Shown one piece after another: positions 57,706 through 64,000 of a DNA stretch of 64,000 nucleotides. Both the position numbers and the translations under genes were made by a program. Positions within the stretch are counted from its first letter, which is position 1, and the number at the start of each line of letters is the position of its first letter. Source of the stretch: Fen-549 sp964636655 (GTDB lineage Bacteria > Actinomycetota > Thermoleophilia > Gaiellales > Gaiellaceae); contig CAZWTK010000005.1 of the NCBI GenBank assembly GCA_964636655.1, forward strand, positions 1 to 64,000, in the 5' to 3' direction. Below the pieces are notes generated by a model that worked only from the letters and a program-made list of their open reading frames with translations, did not search any database and was not told the origin of the DNA.

Positions 57706-58245
57706 TCAGCAGCCGCGGCGCGTCGTGAACACCAGGCCGAGCTTGATCGTCTCGCTGGCCATGTTTACCGGCAGCCAGGCGAGAGTGTTGCCGGTCCCGC
57801 TGGCGTAAACGCGCGCATGTCCGTCGAGGCAGCGCTTGAAGAGCAAACGCGCACGGAAGACGTGATAGGTCGAGGTGACCACGAGTAGCGAGCGCCAGTG
57901 GTATCGCTCGGCGAGAGTCAGCGCACCGCGCGCCTCGCCCCGGGTCGAGTAGGGCGCGGGACGAAAGCAGATGACCAAGAAACCGTGGCCGCTCGGGTGG
58001 GCGCACAGCTTCCTGGCGGGCGCCCAGCTCGATCGGGCGCCGTCCGAGATGACGAGAACCGGGGCAACGCCCGCCCGGGCGAGCGCGAGCGCACGTGGAG
58101 ACCGATGCTCCTCGTCGCCGGCCAGGACGATGATCGCGTCGGCGCGAAGCGGATGTTCCTGGCTCGGCCAGACGAAGAGATAGAGCGCAAGGGCAAGCCA
58201 GACGCCGAGGCCGATCGGTATCGACCGGATAAGCAGACGAAGCAC
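57706..58245 (-). CDS. DUF218 (YdcF/SanA-like) membrane protein
   Basis: This 179-residue protein has one N-terminal TM helix (SIPIGLGVWLALALYLFV) and a DUF218 domain: RADAIIVLAGDEEHRSPRALALARAG, ISDGARSSWAPARKL, TLAERYHWRSLLVVTSTYHVFRARLLF (given in parts: RSLLVVTSTYHVFRARLLF) and SETIKLGLV. Members such as SanA and ElyC affect envelope integrity. It is divergent from the ATP-grasp gene, with a GTG start. Confidence 0.88.
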   Translation of the reverse strand: MLRLLIRSIPIGLGVWLALALYLFVWPSQEHPLRADAIIVLAGDEEHRSPRALALARAGVAPVLVISDGARSSWAPARKLCAHPSGHGFLVICFRPAPYSTRGEARGALTLAERYHWRSLLVVTSTYHVFRARLLFKRCLDGHARVYASGTGNTLAWLPVNMASETIKLGLVFTTRRGC

Positions 58246-58297
58246 CGCCGTATCTTCGCCTCTCGCCGGTTCGCGCGTACCGGTACTCTCTCACGTC

Positions 58298-59287
58298 GTG
58301 CCAACCGTCCTTTTCACCTGCACCGGTCAGCGCGTAGACATAGTCGACGCCTTCAACGACGCCGGCGCCACGACCCTGGCCACCGAGACCAACATCCTCG
58401 CGCCGACTGTCCACCGCGCTACTCACTACGCGCTCGTTCCGAGCTTCACCGACCCCGAGTACGTCCCGGCCCTGGCCCGGCTCGTACACGAGTACGACGT
58501 AGACGTCATCGTCCCGCTGACCGACTTCGACCACCGCATACTCTCCGCGGCGAGGGACGAGCTCGCACCGGCGCTGGTGCTGCTGCCCGACCGCGACGTG
58601 ATCGAGAACACAGCCGACAAGTACAACGCGCACGTCTTCTTCTGCGAGCACGGGATCGGTTCGCCGGCGACCTGGCTGCCCGAGGATCTGCCAGACGAGA
58701 TCGACTGTTATCCGGTGCTCGTCAAGGCTCGCGAGGGCTTCAGCGGCAACCACATCTACCGCGCTCGCAACCGCGAGGAGCTGGACTTCTTCCTGCGCTA
58801 CACCGAGGCGCCCTCGATGGTGCAGAGGCAGTGCCAGGGCACCGAATTCTCGATCGACATCTTCTGCGACCTGGACAGCCGCTGCCTTAACGCGATCCCT
58901 CGCTCGATGATCCACTCCAAGGGCGGCGAGTCGATCAAGGGAATGTCCGTCCGCGACTGGGAGCTGATCGAACTGGGACGCCGCGTCGGAGAGACCATGC
59001 GCCTGCGTGGCCCGGCAACCGTTCAGTGCTTCCGCGAGGCCGACGGACGTATCGAGATCACCGATGTCAACCCACGTTTCGGAGGCGCCTTCGCGCTACC
59101 GCTGGCCGCCGGCTCCGGTTACCCCGAGCTGATCCTCGCGCTGGCGAGCGGCGAGCGGCCCGAGCCGCGCCTGGGCGAGTTCGAAGAGGGCGTGGTGATG
59201 ATGCGCTTCTACTCCCAGGTCGTGATGAAGATGGGAGACGACGGGGTGCTCGTTCCACTCGACCGACCGCTCACGGCCGAGAGCTAG
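58298..59287 (+). CDS. ATP-grasp enzyme (carbamoyl-phosphate-synthase-like)
   Basis: This 329-residue protein has a Rossmann-like N-domain (TVLFTCTGQRVDIVDAFND, TETNILAPTVHRATHYALVP) and an ATP-grasp domain with PVLVKAREGFSGNHIYRARN, SMVQRQCQGTEFSIDIFCDL, VQCFREADGRIEITDVNPRF and GGAFALPLAAG. The catalytic EITDVNPRFGG loop is intact. Such stand-alone enzymes in polysaccharide loci are thought to form an amide or similar bond on a sugar or lipid precursor. The substrate is unknown. TACTCT lies 8 nt before the GTG. Confidence 0.88.
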   Translation: MPTVLFTCTGQRVDIVDAFNDAGATTLATETNILAPTVHRATHYALVPSFTDPEYVPALARLVHEYDVDVIVPLTDFDHRILSAARDELAPALVLLPDRDVIENTADKYNAHVFFCEHGIGSPATWLPEDLPDEIDCYPVLVKAREGFSGNHIYRARNREELDFFLRYTEAPSMVQRQCQGTEFSIDIFCDLDSRCLNAIPRSMIHSKGGESIKGMSVRDWELIELGRRVGETMRLRGPATVQCFREADGRIEITDVNPRFGGAFALPLAAGSGYPELILALASGERPEPRLGEFEEGVVMMRFYSQVVMKMGDDGVLVPLDRPLTAES

Positions 59288-59335
59288 CAAACCTCCTCGA
59301 CCTTCGCGGGCGAGGCTCCGCTAGGATGGCGCGCG

Positions 59336-60196
59336 ATGAGCCCTTCGAAGCGTTCCGAGACGCAAGCAGAGTTCGAGCAGGAGGTCGATTTCGGGCGCTA
59401 CCTGAAGGCACTGGCACGCGGCTGGTGGCTGCTCGCCGGCGGGCTCGTCGTCGGGGCCGTGATCGGCGTGGCACTGTCGCTCGGAGGCGGAAACTTCTAC
59501 CGCGCCAAGGTAACCGTCTATCTCGGGCAGCCGCTCGCGGCGAACAACTCCTCCTCGATACAGAGCCTCAGCACCAATCCGAGCACCGTCGGCCAGCTCG
59601 CCCACTCCAAGGAAGTCCTCGATCAGGTCTCGAAGGCGTCGGGACTGCCGCTGAAGAAGTTGAGCGCGGGCGTATCGACGGCGACCGTGCAGGGCTCCCT
59701 GTCCAAGCTCGGCCAGTCGCCGTTGGTCGCTATATCGGTGCAAGCCAAGGCACCGCGAAAGGCCGTAACGGACGCCGCCGATGAGCTCGCCAACCGGGTG
59801 CTCGCCCGCGTCTCCAACTATCCGAACACGAAGATCGCCACGCTCCAGGCGCAGATCGCGTCGGCCAAGAGTCAGATCGCAACGATCGACAGGAACCTGA
59901 ACGCGATCAATACCGCGGTAGCGTCCGGCTCGGGCAACTCGCTCGAGCTGCTGACACAGGCGACTATCGCCGAGCAGCGGCGCGGAACCTTGAGCGACGA
60001 GGTACAGACCGACCAGCTCTTGCTCACGCAGGCCAAGACGGTCGAGCGAGGAAGCGTCGTAAGCAAGGCCAAGGCGGTGAAGACAACGGGCCGCAGCCGA
60101 AAGAACGCGCTCATAGTCGGCGGCGCGCTCGGGCTCCTCGTCGGCGCGCTCGTCGCACTTGCGCTGCCGCGATCTCGGCGTCGTTCTCAGGACTGA
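59336..60196 (+). CDS. Wzz/chain-length-determinant-like membrane protein
   Basis: This 286-residue protein has TM1 (GWWLLAGGLVVGAVIGVAL, residues about 30-48), a periplasmic part with helical segments (IATLQAQIASAKSQIATIDR, EQRRGTLSDEVQTDQLLL) and a C-terminal TM2 (ALIVGGALGLLVGALVALAL). This is the Wzz/GumC-type topology without a fused kinase. It would help set polymer length or guide export. TAGGAT lies 8 nt before the ATG. No Pro-rich second helix is evident, so it may be a divergent member. Confidence 0.82.
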   Translation: MSPSKRSETQAEFEQEVDFGRYLKALARGWWLLAGGLVVGAVIGVALSLGGGNFYRAKVTVYLGQPLAANNSSSIQSLSTNPSTVGQLAHSKEVLDQVSKASGLPLKKLSAGVSTATVQGSLSKLGQSPLVAISVQAKAPRKAVTDAADELANRVLARVSNYPNTKIATLQAQIASAKSQIATIDRNLNAINTAVASGSGNSLELLTQATIAEQRRGTLSDEVQTDQLLLTQAKTVERGSVVSKAKAVKTTGRSRKNALIVGGALGLLVGALVALALPRSRRRSQD

Positions 60197-60238
60197 GCTC
60201 CCGGGGACGCGAGCTCACGCTCAGCCCGCGCACTTACG

Positions 60239-61153
60239 ATGTGGTTCGACGTGAGGCCGAATCGGCATCTCTCGAGTACCGTCGTGCGCGGGGCTCTCGC
60301 CTGCATCCCGCCGGTATTGCTCGCGGCCTGCTTCGCGGTTGGTAGCACCGGCCAAGCGACGCCGAAGGCGAAGACCAGGCTCGCCGACGCGCGCTCCTTT
60401 GTCTTCGCGATCGGCGACGGTGCCCTGAGCGGAAACCTGCGTCGCCGCTACCGGGATTTCGAGCTCGTCGTCGTCGACGGCGAGAACGCCCGTGCGAAAG
60501 ACGTGGCGGCGATCCAGCGGTCGGGCGGCGGGCTCGTTCTCGCCTACCTCGACGTCGGCACGATCGAGGACTATCGCGGCTGGTACAAGGCCGCCAAGCC
60601 GTACCGGCTCGACTACTGGAACGACTGGGGCGAGTGGTATGCGAACGTGAACGCCGGCGGCTTTCGCTCGCTCATGTTGAAGCGCGTCGCACCCGGGATG
60701 CTGGCCAAGGGCTTCGACGGGCTCTTTCTCGACAACACCGACATGACCGAGACCTACCGGGCGCAGAAGCGCGGGATGCGAGCCCTCGTCGCTGGCCTCT
60801 CGCGCCTCGTTCGAACGCGCGGCAAGTTGCTCATGGCCCAGAACGGTGCGGGTGTGAACTGGCCGCTCAGGCGCTTCTACGACGGCATCAACTTCGAAGA
60901 CGTCAGCTTCGGCTATGACTTCGACCGCCGCGCGTACGTCCGCCGCAGTGCGAGCGCTGTCGCCCGGGCGCAGAGGAATATCCGCCGCTACCTGCGCGCC
61001 GGCCTGCAAGTAACGGCCACCGACTATCTCGCCAGCGAAAAGACGAAAAGCACGCGAGTCGCCGTACGTAACGCCTGCTCGGTCGGCGCCCTTCCCTACA
61101 TCTCGGACATCGATCTGAGGCGGATACCGGCGCGGCCGTTCCTTTGCAGCTGA
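60239..61153 (+). CDS. Secreted GH114-like (endo-alpha-1,4-polygalactosaminidase family) protein
   Basis: This 304-residue protein has a signal peptide (VRGALACIPPVLLAACFAVG, with C possibly lipidated) and a TIM-barrel domain of the GH114/TM1410 type: RSFVFAIGDGALSGNL, LVVVDGENARAKDVAAIQRS, LVLAYLDVGTIEDYRGWY, KGFDGLFLDNTDMTET and QNGAGVNWPL. The catalytic Asp in FLDNTD is conserved. It may trim galactosamine-rich surface polymer during assembly or release. It lies directly after the Wzz-like gene. Confidence 0.85.
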   Translation: MWFDVRPNRHLSSTVVRGALACIPPVLLAACFAVGSTGQATPKAKTRLADARSFVFAIGDGALSGNLRRRYRDFELVVVDGENARAKDVAAIQRSGGGLVLAYLDVGTIEDYRGWYKAAKPYRLDYWNDWGEWYANVNAGGFRSLMLKRVAPGMLAKGFDGLFLDNTDMTETYRAQKRGMRALVAGLSRLVRTRGKLLMAQNGAGVNWPLRRFYDGINFEDVSFGYDFDRRAYVRRSASAVARAQRNIRRYLRAGLQVTATDYLASEKTKSTRVAVRNACSVGALPYISDIDLRRIPARPFLCS

Positions 61154-61187
61154 CCGCCCTCCCGCTAGGCCTGGATATGATCTCGCC

Positions 61188-62120
61188 GTGCCCACGGCAG
61201 TTGTAACCGGCGGAGCCGGGTTTCTCGGCTCCCATCTGTGCGAAGCGCTCCTCGCCCAGGGAACGCGCGTCATCTGTGTCGACAACCTCGACACCGGCAA
61301 CCTCCAGAACATCGAGCACATCCGCGACGGCGACTTCCTCTTTCTCAACCATGACGTGACCCATCACATCGAGCTCGACGAGGACGTCGACTCCGTCTAC
61401 CACCTCGCCAGCCCGGCCAGCCCGATCGACTACGCGCGCCTGCCCCTGCACACGCTCAAGGTCGGCTCCTACGGAACACACAACGCGCTCGGTCTGGCCA
61501 AGTTCAAGCGGGCGCGCTTCCTGCTCGCCTCGACCAGCGAGGTCTACGGCGACCCGCTGGTCCATCCGCAGCCGGAGAGCTACTGGGGTAACGTCAACCC
61601 GATCGGGCCGCGCGGGGTTTATGACGAAGCCAAGCGCTATTCCGAGGCCTTGACGATGGCCTACCACCGCCAGCAGGGCGTGGACACCTCGATCGTGCGC
61701 ATCTTCAATACCTACGGCCCGCGTATGCGCCCGTTCGACGGCCGAGCCGTTCCCACCTTCGTACGCCAGGCACTCGCCGACAAGCCGCTAACCGTGTTCG
61801 GCGACGGCTCGCAAACGCGCTCCTTCTGCTACGTGGACGATCTCGTGCGCGGTCTGATCCTGCTTGCCGAGAGCGGCGAGCATGAGCCGGTCAATATCGG
61901 CAACCCGGCCGAGATGACGCTGCTAGAGATGGCGCAGGCGGTCGTGAGGGTGACCGGCTGCTCGAGCGAGATCGTGTTCGAGGCGCTGCCGATAGACGAC
62001 CCGCAGGTTCGCAAGCCGGACATCACGCGCGCACGCGAACTTCTCGGCTGGGAGCCGCAGGTGGGGCTGGAGGAAGGGCTCGGACTCCTGATCGAGTCGC
62101 TCGCGCGCGAGCCGGATTAG
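61188..62120 (+). CDS. UDP-glucuronate decarboxylase (UDP-xylose synthase)-like NAD-dependent epimerase/dehydratase
   Basis: This 310-residue SDR enzyme has TAVVTGGAGFLGSHLCEALL (GxxGxxG), VDNLDTGNLQNIEHI, YHLASPASPIDYAR, ASTSEVYGDPLVHPQ (catalytic Ser/Thr), GPRGVYDEAKRYSEALTMAY with the YxxxK pair and RIFNTYGPRMRPFDGR. The NPIGPRGVYDEAKRYSE stretch is typical of UDP-xylose synthase. It makes UDP-xylose from UDP-glucuronate for the polysaccharide. TATGAT lies 6 nt before the GTG. Confidence 0.93.
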   Translation: MPTAVVTGGAGFLGSHLCEALLAQGTRVICVDNLDTGNLQNIEHIRDGDFLFLNHDVTHHIELDEDVDSVYHLASPASPIDYARLPLHTLKVGSYGTHNALGLAKFKRARFLLASTSEVYGDPLVHPQPESYWGNVNPIGPRGVYDEAKRYSEALTMAYHRQQGVDTSIVRIFNTYGPRMRPFDGRAVPTFVRQALADKPLTVFGDGSQTRSFCYVDDLVRGLILLAESGEHEPVNIGNPAEMTLLEMAQAVVRVTGCSSEIVFEALPIDDPQVRKPDITRARELLGWEPQVGLEEGLGLLIESLAREPD

Positions 62121-62203
62121 TGCCCGGCGATCGCCGCCGGAAGGCTCGCTCGGGTTAGCTCGAGCACCCGTGTGATCAGATCGCTGCGCCATACTGGCAG
62201 CGG

Positions 62204-62974
62204 ATGAGGTTGCTCAGAAGACCCCTCGTGGACCGGAGAGCTCCGGCGGCGGCTCCGCTTCCCCGCCGGCTCGTGATCGTACCGGCCTACAACGAGCAGG
62301 ACTCGGTGGGCGGCGTCATCGAGGAGATCAGACGCTTCGATTCCCGGCTCGAGATCGTGGTCGTCGACGACGGCTCGAGCGACCGCACCGCTGAGGTCGC
62401 ACGAGCCCACGGGGCCCACGTCGTCAGCTTGCCCTTCAATCTCGGCATCGGCGCGGCCGTTCAGACCGGCTTCCGCTACGCGCTCGCGAACGATTTCGAC
62501 GTGGCCGTTCAGATCGACGCCGACGGTCAGCACGACCCGTCAGAGCTGCCGAAGCTCTTCGCTCCGCTCGAAGCCGGCGAGGCCGACCTCGTAATCGGGT
62601 CGCGCTTCGCCGGCGAACGTGCCTTCCGCTCCTCGTTCGTGCGCCGGCTTGGCATCCGCCTTTTCGCGCTCACTGTCTCGGCGATCGCGCGCCGGCGCCT
62701 GACCGACACGACCTCGGGCTTCAGGGCGGTGAGTCGCCGCGGAATCGTGCTCTTTGCCGCCGACTACCCGCACGACTACCCGGAGGTCGAAGCAACCGTG
62801 ATGGTCGTCAAGCACCGCCTGCGCGTACGGGAGGTGCCGGTGCGCATGCGCGAGCGCACCACCGGTCATTCATCGATCACGGCACTGCGCGCCGTCTACT
62901 ACATCTTCAAGGTCTTGTTGGCACTCTTCGTCGAGCTGTTTCGCTCTCGGAAAACACCCCTGGAGGACGCATGA
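62204..62974 (+). CDS. GT2 polyprenyl-phosphate sugar transferase (DPM1-like)
   Basis: This 256-residue protein has RLVIVPAYNEQDSVGGVIEE, VVVDDGSSDRTAEVARAHGA, VQIDADGQHDPSELPKL and TDTTSGFRAVSRRGI, as in dolichol-phosphate-mannose-synthase-like enzymes. It lacks TM helices at the C-terminus, so it is of the soluble membrane-associated type. It loads a sugar onto a lipid carrier. The ATG follows CATACT by 8 nt. It overlaps the DUF2304 gene by 4 nt (ATGA). Confidence 0.93.
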   Translation: MRLLRRPLVDRRAPAAAPLPRRLVIVPAYNEQDSVGGVIEEIRRFDSRLEIVVVDDGSSDRTAEVARAHGAHVVSLPFNLGIGAAVQTGFRYALANDFDVAVQIDADGQHDPSELPKLFAPLEAGEADLVIGSRFAGERAFRSSFVRRLGIRLFALTVSAIARRRLTDTTSGFRAVSRRGIVLFAADYPHDYPEVEATVMVVKHRLRVREVPVRMRERTTGHSSITALRAVYYIFKVLLALFVELFRSRKTPLEDA

Positions 62975-63351
62975 CACCTCTTAGAGTCTCGATCATCGGC
63001 TCGATCGCGGCCGTCGTGATGCTCGCCGTGATCTTCGAGCTGATTCGCCGCCGGCACCTGCGCGAGCGTTACGCGCTCGTGTGGGTCGTAACCGGCATTG
63101 TCCTGCTCGCACTGGCGCTCTGGCGCGAGGGGTTGAACACACTCGCCGGCTGGGCCGGTGTCAAGACCTATCCTCCTTCGATCTTCTTCGCCGCGATTCT
63201 CTTCTTCATGCTTGTGCTCGTTCTTCACTTCTCGATCGTACTCTCGCGTCTATCCGACCAGAATGTCACGCTCGCTCAGAAACTGGCGCTACTCGAGACA
63301 CGACTGCGGGAAGGGGAGCAAGCCGCGACAGTGGACGACGAGCCAACCTAG
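62971..63351 (+). CDS. DUF2304 membrane protein
   Basis: This 126-residue protein has three TM helices (SIIGSIAAVVMLAVIFELI, YALVWVVTGIVLLALALW, IFFAAILFFMLVLVLHFSIV) and a coiled-coil tail (SDQNVTLAQKLALLETRLRE). The RRRHLRERYALVWV segment is typical of DUF2304. It is usually found next to DPM1-like transferases and probably anchors the enzyme or helps flip its product. It overlaps the upstream gene by 4 nt and ends tail-to-tail with the epimerase. Confidence 0.9.
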   Translation: MTPLRVSIIGSIAAVVMLAVIFELIRRRHLRERYALVWVVTGIVLLALALWREGLNTLAGWAGVKTYPPSIFFAAILFFMLVLVLHFSIVLSRLSDQNVTLAQKLALLETRLREGEQAATVDDEPT

Positions 63352-64000
63352 CGCTCGGACAGGTACCAGGCGATCGTCCGCTCGAGTCCCTCGCGGAGCT
63401 TCGTTCCGGCGCGGAAGCCGAACATCTGCTCGGCACGGCTGGTGTCGAGGCGTCGACGGGGCTGGCCGTTCGGCTTCGAAGTGTCCCAGACGAGCTCGCC
63501 GTCGAAGCCGGTCAGCTCGGCGATCAGCTCGGCCAGGTCGCGGATTGCGATCTCGCCGCCGGTGCCGATGTTGACCGGATCGGGCTTGTCGTAGCGCTCG
63601 GTCGCCAGCACGATCGCCTCGGCACAGTCGCCCACGTAGAGGAACTCCCTCGTCGGCGAGCCGTCGCCCCATAGCACGACCTCACGCCTTCCCTCCTGTT
63701 TCGCCTCGATCATCTTGCGAATAAGTGCCGGAATCACGTGCGAGGTCTCTAGATTGAAGTTGTCGCGCGGCCCGTAGAGATTGACGGGCAGCAGGAAGAT
63801 CGCATCGAGTCCGTACTGCTCGCGATAGGCTTGGGCGCCGACGAGAAGCGTCTTCTTGGCGATGCCGTATGGAGCGTTCGTCTCCTCTGGATAGCCGTTC
63901 CAGAGATCGTCCTCCTTGAACGGGACGGGTGCGAACTTCGGATAGGCGCAGATCGTGCCGATGACGACGAGCTTGCGCAGAGAGTGCAGGCGGCTTTGCT
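63348..64000 (-). CDS. GDP-L-fucose synthase-like NAD-dependent epimerase/reductase (5' end outside window)
   Basis: The frame is open from the right edge to a TAG at 63348, giving the C-terminal 217 residues. It shows IGTICAYPKFAPVPFKEDDL, NAPYGIAKKTLLVGAQAYRE with the YxxxK pair, LLPVNLYGPRDNFNLETSHV, LWGDGSPTREFLYVGDCAEA and the C-terminal LDTSRAEQMFGFRAGTKLRE. These match GDP-fucose synthase (Fcl/WcaG), which epimerises and reduces GDP-4-keto-6-deoxymannose. The N-terminal Rossmann motif is beyond the window. It overlaps the DUF2304 gene by 4 nt, convergently (CTAG). Confidence 0.9.
   Translation of the reverse strand, partial: QSRLHSLRKLVVIGTICAYPKFAPVPFKEDDLWNGYPEETNAPYGIAKKTLLVGAQAYREQYGLDAIFLLPVNLYGPRDNFNLETSHVIPALIRKMIEAKQEGRREVVLWGDGSPTREFLYVGDCAEAIVLATERYDKPDPVNIGTGGEIAIRDLAELIAELTGFDGELVWDTSKPNGQPRRRLDTSRAEQMFGFRAGTKLREGLERTIAWYLSER

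Noticed and set aside
57293..58915. A 540-codon minus-strand frame crossing the sugar transferase, repeat, DUF218 and ATP-grasp genes
   Set aside because: It crosses three well-supported genes and an intergenic inverted repeat, and its product is Arg-rich with no motif.

Overview
This is a high-GC chromosomal window with about 62 protein-coding genes, one riboswitch and several families of short intergenic palindromes. Many genes start with GTG or TTG, 4-nt start/stop overlaps are common, and many genes have a -10-like hexamer (TAGRCT type) only 6-10 nt before the start codon, as expected for leaderless mRNAs. Together with the protein content (actinobacterial-type SigA, MmpL family transporter, small-subunit PurL/PurQ/PurS) this suggests an actinobacterium, possibly a deep lineage such as Thermoleophilia/Solirubrobacterales. 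The taxonomic call is inference, not a database result.

Layout: 1-8.5 kb has a truncated secreted protein, an NTF2-like protein, a phosphotransferase, a GNAT acetyltransferase, an MMPL transporter and a multi-pass membrane protein. 8.5-13.6 kb has a Fur-regulated Co/Ni ECF transporter operon (fur-cbiMN-cbiQ-cbiO), a divergent secreted alpha/alpha-toroid protein and a phosphatase-like protein. 13.9-17.7 kb holds information genes: sigA, an Fpg/Nei glycosylase and dnaB. 18-47.5 kb holds nearly the whole purine pathway in blocks (purA; purD-purE; purB-purC-purS-purQ; purL-purF; purM-purN-purH), with no purK. Between the blocks sit a two-component system, a thiol/redox divergon (ArsR-DUF2892 against thioredoxin-OsmC) and an unusual five-gene operon at 27.2-33.3 kb. 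47.5-55.7 kb has htpX behind a yybP-ykoY-type (Mn2+) riboswitch, a GGDEF/EAL protein, a metallo-beta-lactamase-fold hydrolase, a GT4 glycosyltransferase, a CDF exporter and a lipoprotein. 55.8-64 kb is a surface-polysaccharide locus: two GT2 enzymes, an initiating sugar-phosphate transferase, a Wzz-like protein, an ATP-grasp enzyme, GH114, UDP-xylose synthase-like and GDP-fucose synthase-like enzymes, DUF218 and DUF2304.

The best candidate for an undescribed system is the 27.2-33.3 kb operon. It has E1-alpha and E1-beta of a 2-oxoacid dehydrogenase, plus a protein that begins like an E2 (lipoyl domain, then peripheral-subunit-binding domain) but carries a hexapeptide-repeat acyltransferase in place of the usual E2 catalytic domain. 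Two alkaline-phosphatase-superfamily hydrolases precede them. The simplest reading is that an acyl group made by oxidative decarboxylation is passed from the lipoyl arm straight to a sugar or other surface acceptor.

Other notable points are a purL that appears to start with CTG, the widespread leaderless-type promoters, and several dispersed repeats.
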